Assembly (NCBI GenBank): GCA_031261585.1
Contig: JAISJJ010000141.1
Coordinates: 1 to 49,273, forward strand
Direction: 5' to 3'
Source: Oscillospiraceae bacterium
GTDB taxonomy: Bacteria > Bacillota > Clostridia > Oscillospirales > Oscillospiraceae
DNA length: 49,273 nt
Shown here: positions 24,232 through 30,955 of the stretch, piece by piece
Numbering within the stretch: position 1 is the stretch's first letter
How the letters are laid out: each line of letters begins with the position of its first letter
Translations under genes and position numbers: made by a program
Notes under the pieces: generated by a model
Seen by the model: the letters and a program-made list of their open reading frames with translations, nothing else
Databases searched by the model: none
Told to the model about the DNA's origin: nothing

Positions 24232-24528
24232 TTAATATACCTTTTCGTATATCGCGATGCCGCCCTTGCCGGGGTCGCACAGCGCGTTCAGTTTCGGGAT
24301 AATGTCGGTAAAATGCGCCGCCTGCATGTGTTTTGCGAGAGCGTCGTCGGTCTCCCACTCCTCGATCATCGCAAATTCGAGCGGATTCTGTTTGGAGCGG
24401 TTCAGCGAATAGATGATACAGCCCGCGTCGAGCGCGTTCGTCTTTTCGACGATCTCGGCGGCGAGTTTGAGGTACTCCGCGACGTTTTCCTCGCGGACGA
24501 AGTTTGATGCGACAACTCGGATTGACAT
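24232..24528 (-). CDS. Antibiotic biosynthesis monooxygenase (ABM)-domain protein
   Basis: 98 aa, the usual size of single-domain ABM/YgiN-like proteins. It forms a dimeric alpha-beta barrel in known members, which act on quinols or haem-like molecules. 'SNFVREENVAEYLKLAAEIV', 'GCIIYSLNRSKQNP', 'EEWETDDALAKHMQAAHF' match the fold. SD sequence AAGGAG. It lies in a tight run with the regulator and nitroreductase, suggesting a redox or detoxification role (inference). Confidence 0.85.
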   Translation of the reverse strand: MSIRVVASNFVREENVAEYLKLAAEIVEKTNALDAGCIIYSLNRSKQNPLEFAMIEEWETDDALAKHMQAAHFTDIIPKLNALCDPGKGGIAIYEKVY

Positions 24529-24540
24529 GATGTGGTCTCC

Positions 24541-24747
24541 TTATATTTTGAATCGGTTATGGGAATTTTCCGAACTTTCCCCCTTAACAACTTTTCTCTT
24601 GGGGCGTATAATGTCATCAAACACAATTTCTTTTGTATTGGGCATACCGAGGTTTTCGCTTCGGGCGGTTCCTGCGTTTGGAGATTGTGTTTTTTCGTTG
24701 CTCAAATCAAGGATTTTACCGTCGGGCGTTATTACGTTGATGCGCAA
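24541..24747 (-). CDS. Small hypothetical ORF in the nitroreductase operon
   Basis: 68 aa from a TTG, fitting between the nitroreductase stop (24763) and the ABM gene (24528). Sequence such as 'EIVFDDIIRPKRKVVKG' is charged, with no signal or membrane segment, and the DNA is more A/T-rich than its neighbours. No SD sequence is seen. Plus-strand ORFs overlap it with no better support. It may not be translated; if it is not, this 234-bp gap is unexplained sequence. Confidence 0.3.
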   Translation of the reverse strand: MRINVITPDGKILDLSNEKTQSPNAGTARSENLGMPNTKEIVFDDIIRPKRKVVKGESSENSHNRFKI

Positions 24748-24762
24748 TAACGCGGCTGTGTT

Positions 24763-25269
24763 TCAGTACTTGTCGAACGACACGACCTCGTCAAACGCCT
24801 TGCGCGGTCTCGCGTCAGGTGTCTCGGCGGGATAGCCGATCGGGGTCATCGCGACGATCACCGCGTCGTCGGGTATCGCGAGCGCGTCGCGCACCTTATC
24901 CGCGAAGAACCGCCCGAGCCAGCACGTGCCGAGACCGAGTTCGTGCGCGCGCAGGATCAGGTACGACATCGCGATCGAGCAGTCGACGGTGCTCGTCGGC
25001 TGACCGCACGACATATCGCGGCTCGCGGTGGCGAGTGCGACGATGGCGGCGGGTGCCTCGATCATCGACGGCTGATTATCCGCCGCGACGGCGAGTTTTG
25101 CGAGGATTGCGGGGTCACGCACGAGGATAAAACGCCAATTCTGCCCATTCGCCGCCGACGGCGATATGCGCGCCGCTTCAAGCACTTCGCGCAACAGCGT
25201 CTCATCGACGGGGCGCGAATCGTACTTGCGGACACTGCGCCGCGTGGCAATAGCTTCGGCAACGGTCAT
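24763..25269 (-). CDS. Nitroreductase-family flavoprotein
   Basis: 168 aa from the ATG at 25269 with AAGGAG upstream; the 36 extra residues of the track include the promoter. FMN-binding blocks are 'ATRRSVRKYDSRPV' at the N-terminus, 'SPSAANGQNWRFILV' and 'GLGTCWLGRF'. It should catalyse NAD(P)H-dependent reduction of quinone- or nitro-like compounds. First gene of the minus-strand run toward cobA. Although cobalamin genes follow, it lacks features I would need to call it BluB. Confidence 0.88.
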   Translation of the reverse strand: MTVAEAIATRRSVRKYDSRPVDETLLREVLEAARISPSAANGQNWRFILVRDPAILAKLAVAADNQPSMIEAPAAIVALATASRDMSCGQPTSTVDCSIAMSYLILRAHELGLGTCWLGRFFADKVRDALAIPDDAVIVAMTPIGYPAETPDARPRKAFDEVVSFDKY

Positions 25270-25300
25270 AATTATACTTCTCCTTATAGTCAGATATGCC

Positions 25301-25329
25301 ATTGTACCACAGATTTTCCAAGGGCGCAA
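25301..25329 (-). promoter_or_regulatory. Promoter of the nitroreductase operon
   Basis: On the minus strand: TTGCGC, a 17-bp spacer and TACAAT, about 30 bases before the ATG. Confidence 0.6.
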
Positions 25330-25357
25330 TAGCCAGTTGCGCATTGTAACACAATTG
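25324..25357. promoter_or_regulatory. Two adjacent dyads, possible operator
   Basis: 'GCGCAA-TAGCCAG-TTGCGC' (25324-25342) overlaps the -35 of the nitroreductase promoter and is followed directly by 'ATTGT-AAC-ACAAT' (25343-25355). Either could be the site of the DtxR/MntR-type regulator encoded in the operon; no matching consensus is recalled. Confidence 0.4.
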
Positions 25358-25388
25358 TAGCATTTATGTGCAGACAAACCACCAAAAA

Positions 25389-25404
25389 TGTTTCACGTGA
25401 AACA
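25389..25404. promoter_or_regulatory. parS site 2
   Basis: TGTTTCACGTGAAACA is an exact consensus site, flanked by an A-run and T-run ('CAAAAA' and 'TTTTTG') that extend the dyad. It lies 28 bases upstream of the -35 of parA, between divergent operons. Confidence 0.95.
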
Positions 25405-25431
25405 TTTTTGCGCAATATCTCACATTTACTC

Positions 25432-25460
25432 TTGAACATCTGCGTAAACTGTGATACAAT
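25432..25460 (+). promoter_or_regulatory. Promoter of parAB
   Basis: TTGAAC at 25432-25437, a 17-bp spacer and TACAAT at 25455-25460; SD AAAGGTAG then ATG at 25491. Confidence 0.75.
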
Positions 25461-25490
25461 GGCAAACACTCTCATCTCAAAGGTAGATCA

Positions 25491-26249
25491 ATGTCCAAAA
25501 TTGTATCGGTCGCAAACCAAAAAGGCGGCGTGGGTAAGACCACGACCGCGATAAACCTCGTTGCCGCACTGACGCAACGGGGTCAGCGCGCCTTGCTCGT
25601 CGATATGGACCCGCAGGGTAACGCCACGTCGGGCATGGGTGCGGACAAACTCGCACCGCTGCCGTCGATGTACGATGTGCTGATACGCGGAACCTCGGCG
25701 GCGGACGCGGTGCGGCACACGCCGTTCGGCGACGTGCTGCCGTCGAACGCGGAGCTGTCGGGCGCGAGCGTGCAGCTCGTGGGCGTGGAAAAACGCGAGT
25801 TTGTGCTGAAAAACGCGCTCACACCGCTGCTCACCGCATACGACTTCATCATCGTCGACTGTCCGCCGTCGCTCGAAATGCTGACGCTGAACTCGCTGTG
25901 CGCCGCCGACTCGGTGCTGATCCCCGTACAGTGCGAATATTTCGCGCTCGAGGGCATATCCGACCTCGTGACGACGATTCGCATGATCAAGCGCGGACTG
26001 AACCCGTCGCTCGAAATCGAGGGTGTTCTGCTGACGCTGTACGACCCGCGCACGAACTTCTCGGCGCAGGTCGCGGCGGAGATCAAAAAACACTTCGGCA
26101 AACGCGTCTACGGCGTGTCGATCCCGCGCAGTGTCCGCGTCGCCGAGGCACCGAGTTACGGGCAACCCGTGACCTCGTACGATCCGTCGTCGCGCGGCGC
26201 GGTCGCGTATCTCGAACTCGCGCGCGAATTTCTGAAACGAAACAAATGA
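25491..26249 (+). CDS. parA: Chromosome-partitioning ATPase ParA/Soj
   Basis: 252 aa. The deviant Walker A 'NQKGGVGKTTTAINL' is at residues 8-22, Walker A' 'LLVDMDPQGNATSG' follows, and Walker B is 'FIIVDCPPSLEMLTLN'. It binds DNA as an ATP dimer and works with ParB in origin segregation; Soj also controls DnaA in Bacillus (family knowledge). Short N-terminus typical of chromosomal Soj. First gene of the parAB operon, with a parS site just upstream of its promoter. Confidence 0.97.
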   Translation: MSKIVSVANQKGGVGKTTTAINLVAALTQRGQRALLVDMDPQGNATSGMGADKLAPLPSMYDVLIRGTSAADAVRHTPFGDVLPSNAELSGASVQLVGVEKREFVLKNALTPLLTAYDFIIVDCPPSLEMLTLNSLCAADSVLIPVQCEYFALEGISDLVTTIRMIKRGLNPSLEIEGVLLTLYDPRTNFSAQVAAEIKKHFGKRVYGVSIPRSVRVAEAPSYGQPVTSYDPSSRGAVAYLELAREFLKRNK

Positions 26250-26322
26250 CCGCAACAGCGGCTTGCACGAATGAACATCACTTCGGTCGAATATCTTACA
26301 ACTCAAAGGAACGAATATCATA

Positions 26323-27219
26323 ATGCCACCAAAAAACAGAGGGCTCGGCGGCGGCGGACTTGCCGCGCTGTTCGGAGACGCCGCCTTGCAGAGCGATAAC
26401 GCGACAGATTTTGAATACATTTCGGTATCAAACATAGAACCGCGCCGCGACCAACCACGCGTCACGTTCGAGCGCGAACCGCTCGAAGAACTCGCGGCGT
26501 CGATCCGCGAACACGGTGTCGTGCAGCCGCTGACCGTTCGCCGCGTCAACGGCGTATACCAGATCATCGCGGGTGAGCGGCGTTGGCGCGCGGCGCGCAT
26601 GGCGGAACTCGACGTCGTCCCCGCCCGCATACTCGACGTCGACGACCGCATAGCGACGGAACTGTCGCTCGTCGAGAATCTCCAACGCGAGAACCTCAAC
26701 CCGATAGAGGAGGCGGTGGGCTACCGCGTACTCGCCGACGACTACGGGCTGACGCAAGAGGAGATCGCCGCCGCGATGGGCAAATCACGCGCCACAATCG
26801 CAAACGCGTTGCGGCTGCTGAACTTGCCTGATTCGACGATGTCGCTCGTACGCGAGGGAAAACTCGCGGCGGGTTCCGCCCGCGCACTTCTCGCGATACG
26901 CGACGACGACACACAGCAGCGCGCCGCACGCGAAATCGTCGAACTCGGCATGAGCACGCGCGACGCGGAGAGCTACGCGCGCCGTCTGTCGCACGGCAAC
27001 CCGCCCGGTACCAACCACGACGACGCGATACGCGATTACCTGCCGCCGATCAACTACATGGCGGAACACGAGGAAAAACTCACGCTCGCCCTCGGGCGAA
27101 AAGTGCGAATAGTGAACAGCAAGCGCGGCAACGGCGGGCGCATTGAGATAGAATACTACGGCGACGACGATTTTGAGCGTCTGTTCAACGGTCTCGCCGC
27201 AATCGGGGAGGACGCTTAG
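26323..27219 (+). CDS. parB: Chromosome-partitioning protein ParB/Spo0J (CTPase)
   Basis: 298 aa. The N-terminal 'RGLGGGGLAALFGD' ParA-contact region is followed by the CTPase/nuclease-like domain with 'ASIREHGVVQPLTVRRV' and the arginine-rich 'AGERRWRAARMAELD'. The HTH is 'EEIAAAMGKSRATIANALRLLNLP' and 'GSARALLAI' follows. The C-terminal dimerisation part ends 'RIEIEYYGDDDFERLFN'. It loads as a clamp at parS; three parS sites occur in the window. A 73-bp gap separates it from parA. Confidence 0.97.
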   Translation: MPPKNRGLGGGGLAALFGDAALQSDNATDFEYISVSNIEPRRDQPRVTFEREPLEELAASIREHGVVQPLTVRRVNGVYQIIAGERRWRAARMAELDVVPARILDVDDRIATELSLVENLQRENLNPIEEAVGYRVLADDYGLTQEEIAAAMGKSRATIANALRLLNLPDSTMSLVREGKLAAGSARALLAIRDDDTQQRAAREIVELGMSTRDAESYARRLSHGNPPGTNHDDAIRDYLPPINYMAEHEEKLTLALGRKVRIVNSKRGNGGRIEIEYYGDDDFERLFNGLAAIGEDA

Positions 27220-27220
27220 T

Positions 27221-27598
27221 ATGTCAGCGCAGGAAAAACGCCGCCAGTCGCGGCTGACGCTCATATACGCGGGCATTTTCGCCGCCGTCGTCGTCATCGT
27301 CGTTCTCATCGGCTACATCATGGACGCGCGCTCCGAGCAGGGTCTGTTGCACGAGAACGCGTTGGCGGCAGAGCGCATAGCGAATCTGCAACAGGACAAC
27401 GAGGTGCTGCGCAACTCCGTCAAAGAGCTGAACGACCGCATCGCCGAACTCGACACCCAAATCGCCGCGCTCAACACCGATAACGCCGCCGCCGTCGCCG
27501 CGCTCAACACGCAAATCGACGACCTAAACGCGGAAATAGCGCGTCTAAACGCTGTCATTGACGCGTTGTCAGTTATCGACGACCCCACGGAGGGATAA
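27221..27598 (+). CDS. Single-pass membrane protein with coiled coil (FtsL/DivIC-like architecture)
   Basis: 125 aa from the ATG at 27221 (GGGGAGG upstream), one base after the parB stop. Short basic N-terminus, one membrane helix 'LIYAGIFAAVVVIVVLIGYIM' (about residues 11-31), then a heptad-patterned coiled coil to about residue 115 with repeated 'AALNT.' and 'LNAEIARLN' segments. The layout resembles septum proteins such as DivIC, but this may be convergent. Co-transcribed with parAB. Confidence 0.75.
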   Translation: MSAQEKRRQSRLTLIYAGIFAAVVVIVVLIGYIMDARSEQGLLHENALAAERIANLQQDNEVLRNSVKELNDRIAELDTQIAALNTDNAAAVAALNTQIDDLNAEIARLNAVIDALSVIDDPTEG

Positions 27599-27600
27599 GA

Positions 27601-27836
27601 CGGCAGTTGACAATTAGAGACGGGGACAAACACCGCCGTCTGCGGACGGCATGCCTTTGCAAAAAGGGGCAGAGCTGGACTGTTGCGGTGGCGTTGAAAA
27701 ACAGGTCGTAGGGGCGATTAGTAATCGCCCGTCCCTCGTCCAAACGTCCATCGTCCCAAAGCCCCCTTTCGCAAAAGGGTGTGACGACCGCAGTCGGCGG
27801 TGTTTGTCCCCTTTTCCGCAATCCCCGTTTCCGCCA
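27601..27836. repeat. Composite repeat with 'GTAGGGGCGATTAGTAATCGCCC' insert
   Basis: 'GACAATTAGAGACGGGGACAAACACCGCCG' (interrupted), then 'GCCGTCTGCGGACGGC', 'TTTGCAAAAAGGGGC', the palindrome 'GTAGGGGCGATTAGTAATCGCCC' and the mirrored 'GCCCCCTTTCGCAAAAGGG' with 'CCGACTGCGGTCG'-type blocks. The track ORF 27651 starts within it, which extends SerS falsely. Confidence 0.8.
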
Positions 27837-27872
27837 TACATTATAATATATAAAATTGACAGAGGTATAAAA

Positions 27873-29159
27873 ATGTTAGACATCGCCCTTATCCGCTCAG
27901 ACCCCGACCGCGTCGTCGAACTCCTGCAACGCAAGGAGGCGGACTGCCGCGCCGACATCGACCGCATACTCGTACTCGACGTGGCGCGCCGCGAGCTGAT
28001 CGCGACATCGGAGAACGACAAGGCGGAGCAGAACCGCGTCTCGAAGCAGATACCCGCGATGAAAAAGGCGGGGGAGGACACGACGGCGGTTTTCGCGCAG
28101 ATGAACGCGCTCAAGGACGAGATTCGCGTCGCCGAGACGGAACTGCGCGCCGTCGAGGACGAGTTCAACGACCTCATGGCGGGTCTGCCGAACCTGCCCG
28201 ACGACGATATCACGGCGGGCGGCAAGGAGAATAACGAGCCGATCCGCTACTTCGGAGAGCCGCACACGTTCGACTTCCCGCCGAAACACCACGTCGATCT
28301 ATGCACCGACCTCGGGCTCATCGACTACGAGCGCGGCACAAAACTCGCGGGCTCGGGGTTCTGGGTCTATCGCGGCTTGGGCGCGCGGCTCGAGTGGGCG
28401 TTGCTCAACTATTTCATCGACACGCACCTCGGCGACGGGTACGAACTCATTCTCGTGCCGCACATGCTCGAATACGAGTGCGGTTACACGGCGGGGCAGT
28501 TCCCGAAATTCGCCGACGAGGTGTACAAGATCGCGAACCCGACGGACGACCGCGTACACTATATGCTCCCGACCGCAGAAGCCGCGCTCGTGTCCCTGCA
28601 CCGCAACGAGATTTTGCCGGAAGCCGAGTTGCCGCGCAAATACATTTCGTATACCCCGTGCTTCCGACGCGAGGCGGGATCGTACCGCGCGGACGAGCGC
28701 GGCATGGTGCGCGGACACCAGTTCAACAAGGTCGAGATGGTGCAGATCACCACGCCCGAGCAGTCCGACGCGATGTTCGAGGAACTCGTCGGCAAGGCGG
28801 AAAGGCTCGTCTCGGGTCTCGGGTTCCACTTCCGCACGGTGAAGCTCGCGGCGGGCGACGTCAGCTCCGCGATGGCGCGCACGTACGACATCGAGATACA
28901 AATCCCGTCGATGAACGGCTACAAAGAGGTGTCCAGCGTCTCAAACGCGCGGGAATATCAGGCGCGGCGCGGCATGATCCGTTTCCGCCGCGAGTCGACG
29001 GGCAAAGTCGAGTACGCGCACACGCTGAACGGCTCGGGTCTCGCCACGTCGCGCATACTCCCCGCGCTCGTCGAGCAAAATCAACGCGCGGACGGCAGCG
29101 TCGTGATCCCCGAGGTACTGCGTCCGTATCTCGGCGGACTGGAACTGATAACAAAATAA
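27873..29159 (+). CDS. serS: Seryl-tRNA synthetase
   Basis: 428 aa from the ATG at 27873, matching the family length (420-430); GAGGT lies upstream and TATAAT at 27842-27847 may be the -10. The N-terminal coiled-coil arm (residues 1-105) binds tRNA-Ser. The class II catalytic core carries motif 2 around 'CFRREAGSYRADERGMVRGH' with 'FNKVEMV', the serine pocket near 'TAEAALVSLHRNEIL', and motif 3 'HTLNGSGLATSRILPALVE'. No T-box leader is present; the region upstream is repeat DNA. Position next to parAB and rsmG agrees with an origin-proximal segment. Confidence 0.97.
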   Translation: MLDIALIRSDPDRVVELLQRKEADCRADIDRILVLDVARRELIATSENDKAEQNRVSKQIPAMKKAGEDTTAVFAQMNALKDEIRVAETELRAVEDEFNDLMAGLPNLPDDDITAGGKENNEPIRYFGEPHTFDFPPKHHVDLCTDLGLIDYERGTKLAGSGFWVYRGLGARLEWALLNYFIDTHLGDGYELILVPHMLEYECGYTAGQFPKFADEVYKIANPTDDRVHYMLPTAEAALVSLHRNEILPEAELPRKYISYTPCFRREAGSYRADERGMVRGHQFNKVEMVQITTPEQSDAMFEELVGKAERLVSGLGFHFRTVKLAAGDVSSAMARTYDIEIQIPSMNGYKEVSSVSNAREYQARRGMIRFRRESTGKVEYAHTLNGSGLATSRILPALVEQNQRADGSVVIPEVLRPYLGGLELITK

Positions 29160-29164
29160 CGCCC

Positions 29165-29226
29165 GTAGGGGCGGGGTAAACCCGCCCTTTACGCAAAACA
29201 TGAGCAAGGGCGGGTTTACACGCCCC
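29165..29226. repeat. Palindromic repeat between serS and rsmG
   Basis: 'GTAGGGGCGGGGTAAACCCG' with 'CCCTTT' faces 'AAGGGCGGGTTTACACGCCCC'. It forms a long hairpin directly after the serS stop and may terminate transcription, although no T-run follows. Confidence 0.8.
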
Positions 29227-29245
29227 AAAAAACGGAGGTGCCGCA

Positions 29246-29989
29246 ATGTCGGACGGATATTTGACCGTGGAATCCGCGATGACGGACGGTTTGCGCGCGC
29301 TCGGTCTCGACGGTGTTGATATCGCGGCGTTCCGCGTGTATTACGACGCGCTCGTGTTCGAGAACGAGCACCAGAACCTGACGACAATCACCGCCGAACC
29401 CGAAGTGGCAAGTCTGCACTTCCTCGACTCCCTCGCAATACTACCCCACATCGACCGTAACCCTCGTCCCCAATTGTCAACTGTCAACTGTCAACTGTCA
29501 ATTGTCGACATCGGTTCAGGCGCGGGTTTTCCCGGGCTGCCTATCGCGATTGCGCGCCCCGACTACGCCGTCACGATGCTCGACGCGCGCGAAAAACGCG
29601 TCGACTTCCTGCGTGACACAATAAAACAGCTCGGAATCACGAACGCCACGGCAACCCACGGTCGCGCGGAGGAATACGCCGCGGCGGCGCGCGAATCGTT
29701 CGATATCGCAGTCTCCCGAGCCGTCGCGAACCTGCGCGAACTGGCGGAACTGTGCCTGCCGCTCGTGAAAATCGGCGGTACGTTCCTCGCGATGAAATCG
29801 CGCGGGTCGGACGCGGAGATCGCCGCATCGTCGAACGCAATCGCCACACTCGGCGGCGCACCCGCTGAAATCGTAGACTACACGTTGCCCGACGGCACGC
29901 CGCGCCGCATTGTAGTAGTGCGCAAAATCGCGGCGACACCGCCGCAGTATCCGCGACGGTACAAAAAAATCGAGACACAACCGCTGTGA
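29246..29989 (+). CDS. rsmG: 16S rRNA (guanine-527-N7)-methyltransferase with in-frame repeat insertion
   Basis: 247 aa. SAM-dependent enzyme methylating G527 of 16S rRNA. N-terminal blocks 'ENEHQNLTTITAEPEVASLHFLDSL' (in two parts) precede motif I 'DIGSGAGFPGLPIAIARPD' and 'MLDAREKRVDFLRDT'; 'AVSRAVANLRELAELCLPLV' is also typical. Between the 'DSLAILPHID' block and motif I sits 'RNPRPQLSTVNCQLS', which the usual enzyme lacks and which is the translation of an interspersed repeat (29455-29506). SD sequence GGAGGTG. The core residues are intact, so the protein may remain active. Confidence 0.92.
   Translation: MSDGYLTVESAMTDGLRALGLDGVDIAAFRVYYDALVFENEHQNLTTITAEPEVASLHFLDSLAILPHIDRNPRPQLSTVNCQLSIVDIGSGAGFPGLPIAIARPDYAVTMLDAREKRVDFLRDTIKQLGITNATATHGRAEEYAAAARESFDIAVSRAVANLRELAELCLPLVKIGGTFLAMKSRGSDAEIAASSNAIATLGGAPAEIVDYTLPDGTPRRIVVVRKIAATPPQYPRRYKKIETQPL
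29455..29506. repeat. A/T-rich arm repeat inside rsmG
   Basis: 'CCGTAACCCTCGTCC' followed by 'CAATTGTCAACTGTCAACTG' and two further CAACTG/CAATTG units. The same order (GTAACCCTCGTCC then AACTGTTAACTGTTAATTG) occurs at 34850-34888 in intergenic DNA. Its 52 bases include three direct 7-bp TCAACTG steps. Confidence 0.88.
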
Positions 29990-30042
29990 AGCGATAAACG
30001 CGTCAAAACCGCAAATTTATATGTGAACTAAGGAGGTCGGTT

Positions 30043-30774
30043 ATGCGCACACGCAGGTCGGCGCAGGTTCTCACGTTCAACCTCATTAACGCCGTTTTCT
30101 TACTCGCAGTCTACGTACTCGCGCTGCATCTGACCTCGCGCGGACTGTCCCCATGGTGCGGCGTGTGGTTCGCGTGCATATTCTGCGGTCGGCTGGACTT
30201 CTTCTTCTCGTCCGACCCGCGTCTGCCGAAGCTCTACGCACCTCGGCACGGTTTGACGCTCATGTGGTGTCTGCTGCTCGCGTGCTATCTCGCGGTCGCG
30301 GCGGCGATACTGCGCGGCGGCGACACAACGATGGCGGTCGTCGCACTCACCTGCACATTGCTGCTGTTCATCGTCAACAGCGCGCTCAACCTCATGAGCA
30401 TAAAGGCGTTGCGCAAGCTCGCGGAGGAGATTGCCGCGACGAAATTGAACGATCCCGCATTACGCGGCGACGCCGACGGCTCGCTCTCGGGCTTTCGGAC
30501 CGTCGTCCTTCTCGCGGCGGTGTTACTGCCGTTTTCAATCGCGCGCAAGTTCAATCCGCCTGTGCCGCCCGCCACAATCGACGGCAACCTCACGACGGTC
30601 GACAAACTGTTCATGGGCAATCTGGGCAAAGGACTGCTGATCGCCATGATCGTTGTTGGCGCGTTCGTCGTGCTGTCGGTCATCATATCGCTCATCAACA
30701 AGCGCGTCACCGCCGCCAAAGCACTGCGCGAGTGGAAATCCGCGCAAAAGGAGGACGGCACACATGCCGAATAA
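30043..30774 (+). CDS. Integral membrane protein of unknown function
   Basis: 243 aa with about five membrane segments: residues 10-30, 38-50, 70-90 ('LTLMWCLLLACYLAVAAAIL'), 95-115, 150-165 and a strong last one 'LLIAMIVVGAFVVLSVIISLI' near residue 205. A lumenal or cytosolic stretch 'RKFNPPVPPATIDGNLTTVD' lies between the last two. SD sequence AAGGAGG. It overlaps the next small membrane gene by 11 bases. I do not recognise a family; context with mfd gives no hint of function. Confidence 0.75.
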   Translation: MRTRRSAQVLTFNLINAVFLLAVYVLALHLTSRGLSPWCGVWFACIFCGRLDFFFSSDPRLPKLYAPRHGLTLMWCLLLACYLAVAAAILRGGDTTMAVVALTCTLLLFIVNSALNLMSIKALRKLAEEIAATKLNDPALRGDADGSLSGFRTVVLLAAVLLPFSIARKFNPPVPPATIDGNLTTVDKLFMGNLGKGLLIAMIVVGAFVVLSVIISLINKRVTAAKALREWKSAQKEDGTHAE

Positions 30775-30952
30775 ACCGAGCAATCGCACCGCCTACATCC
30801 TCATCGTAATCCTCGCGCTGCTGATCGCGGCGCAGATCGTGTTCCTTATCGTCGGCGGTTTCCGCTGGATGACCGTCGTCGGGATAGTCCTCGCCGCCGC
30901 CGCGCTCACGGTCAACGTAATCGCGATCTCGCGGTCTAAACGCGGCGAATAG
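30764..30952 (+). CDS. Small two-helix membrane protein
   Basis: 62 aa from the ATG at 30764 (AAAGGAGG upstream), overlapping the previous stop. Two hydrophobic helices, 'AYILIVILALLIAAQIVFLIV' (interrupted quote; residues 10-30) and 'TVVGIVLAAAALTVNVIAI' (37-55), with a short basic tail. Translationally coupled to the larger membrane protein, so probably a partner subunit. Only three bases separate it from mfd. Confidence 0.7.
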   Translation: MPNKPSNRTAYILIVILALLIAAQIVFLIVGGFRWMTVVGIVLAAAALTVNVIAISRSKRGE

Positions 30953-30955
30953 ACG

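Noticed and set aside
24763-25269. Nitroreductase as BluB (DMB synthase) because cobT is nearby
   Set aside because: It is short (168 aa) and shows general nitroreductase motifs; I could not see BluB-specific features.
27651-27872. N-terminal extension of SerS in the ORF track
   Set aside because: The 74 extra residues are repeat-encoded; the ATG at 27873 has an SD sequence and gives the normal length.
27599-27872. T-box riboswitch before serS
   Set aside because: The leader is composed of repeat modules and lacks an identifiable T-box core or specifier loop.
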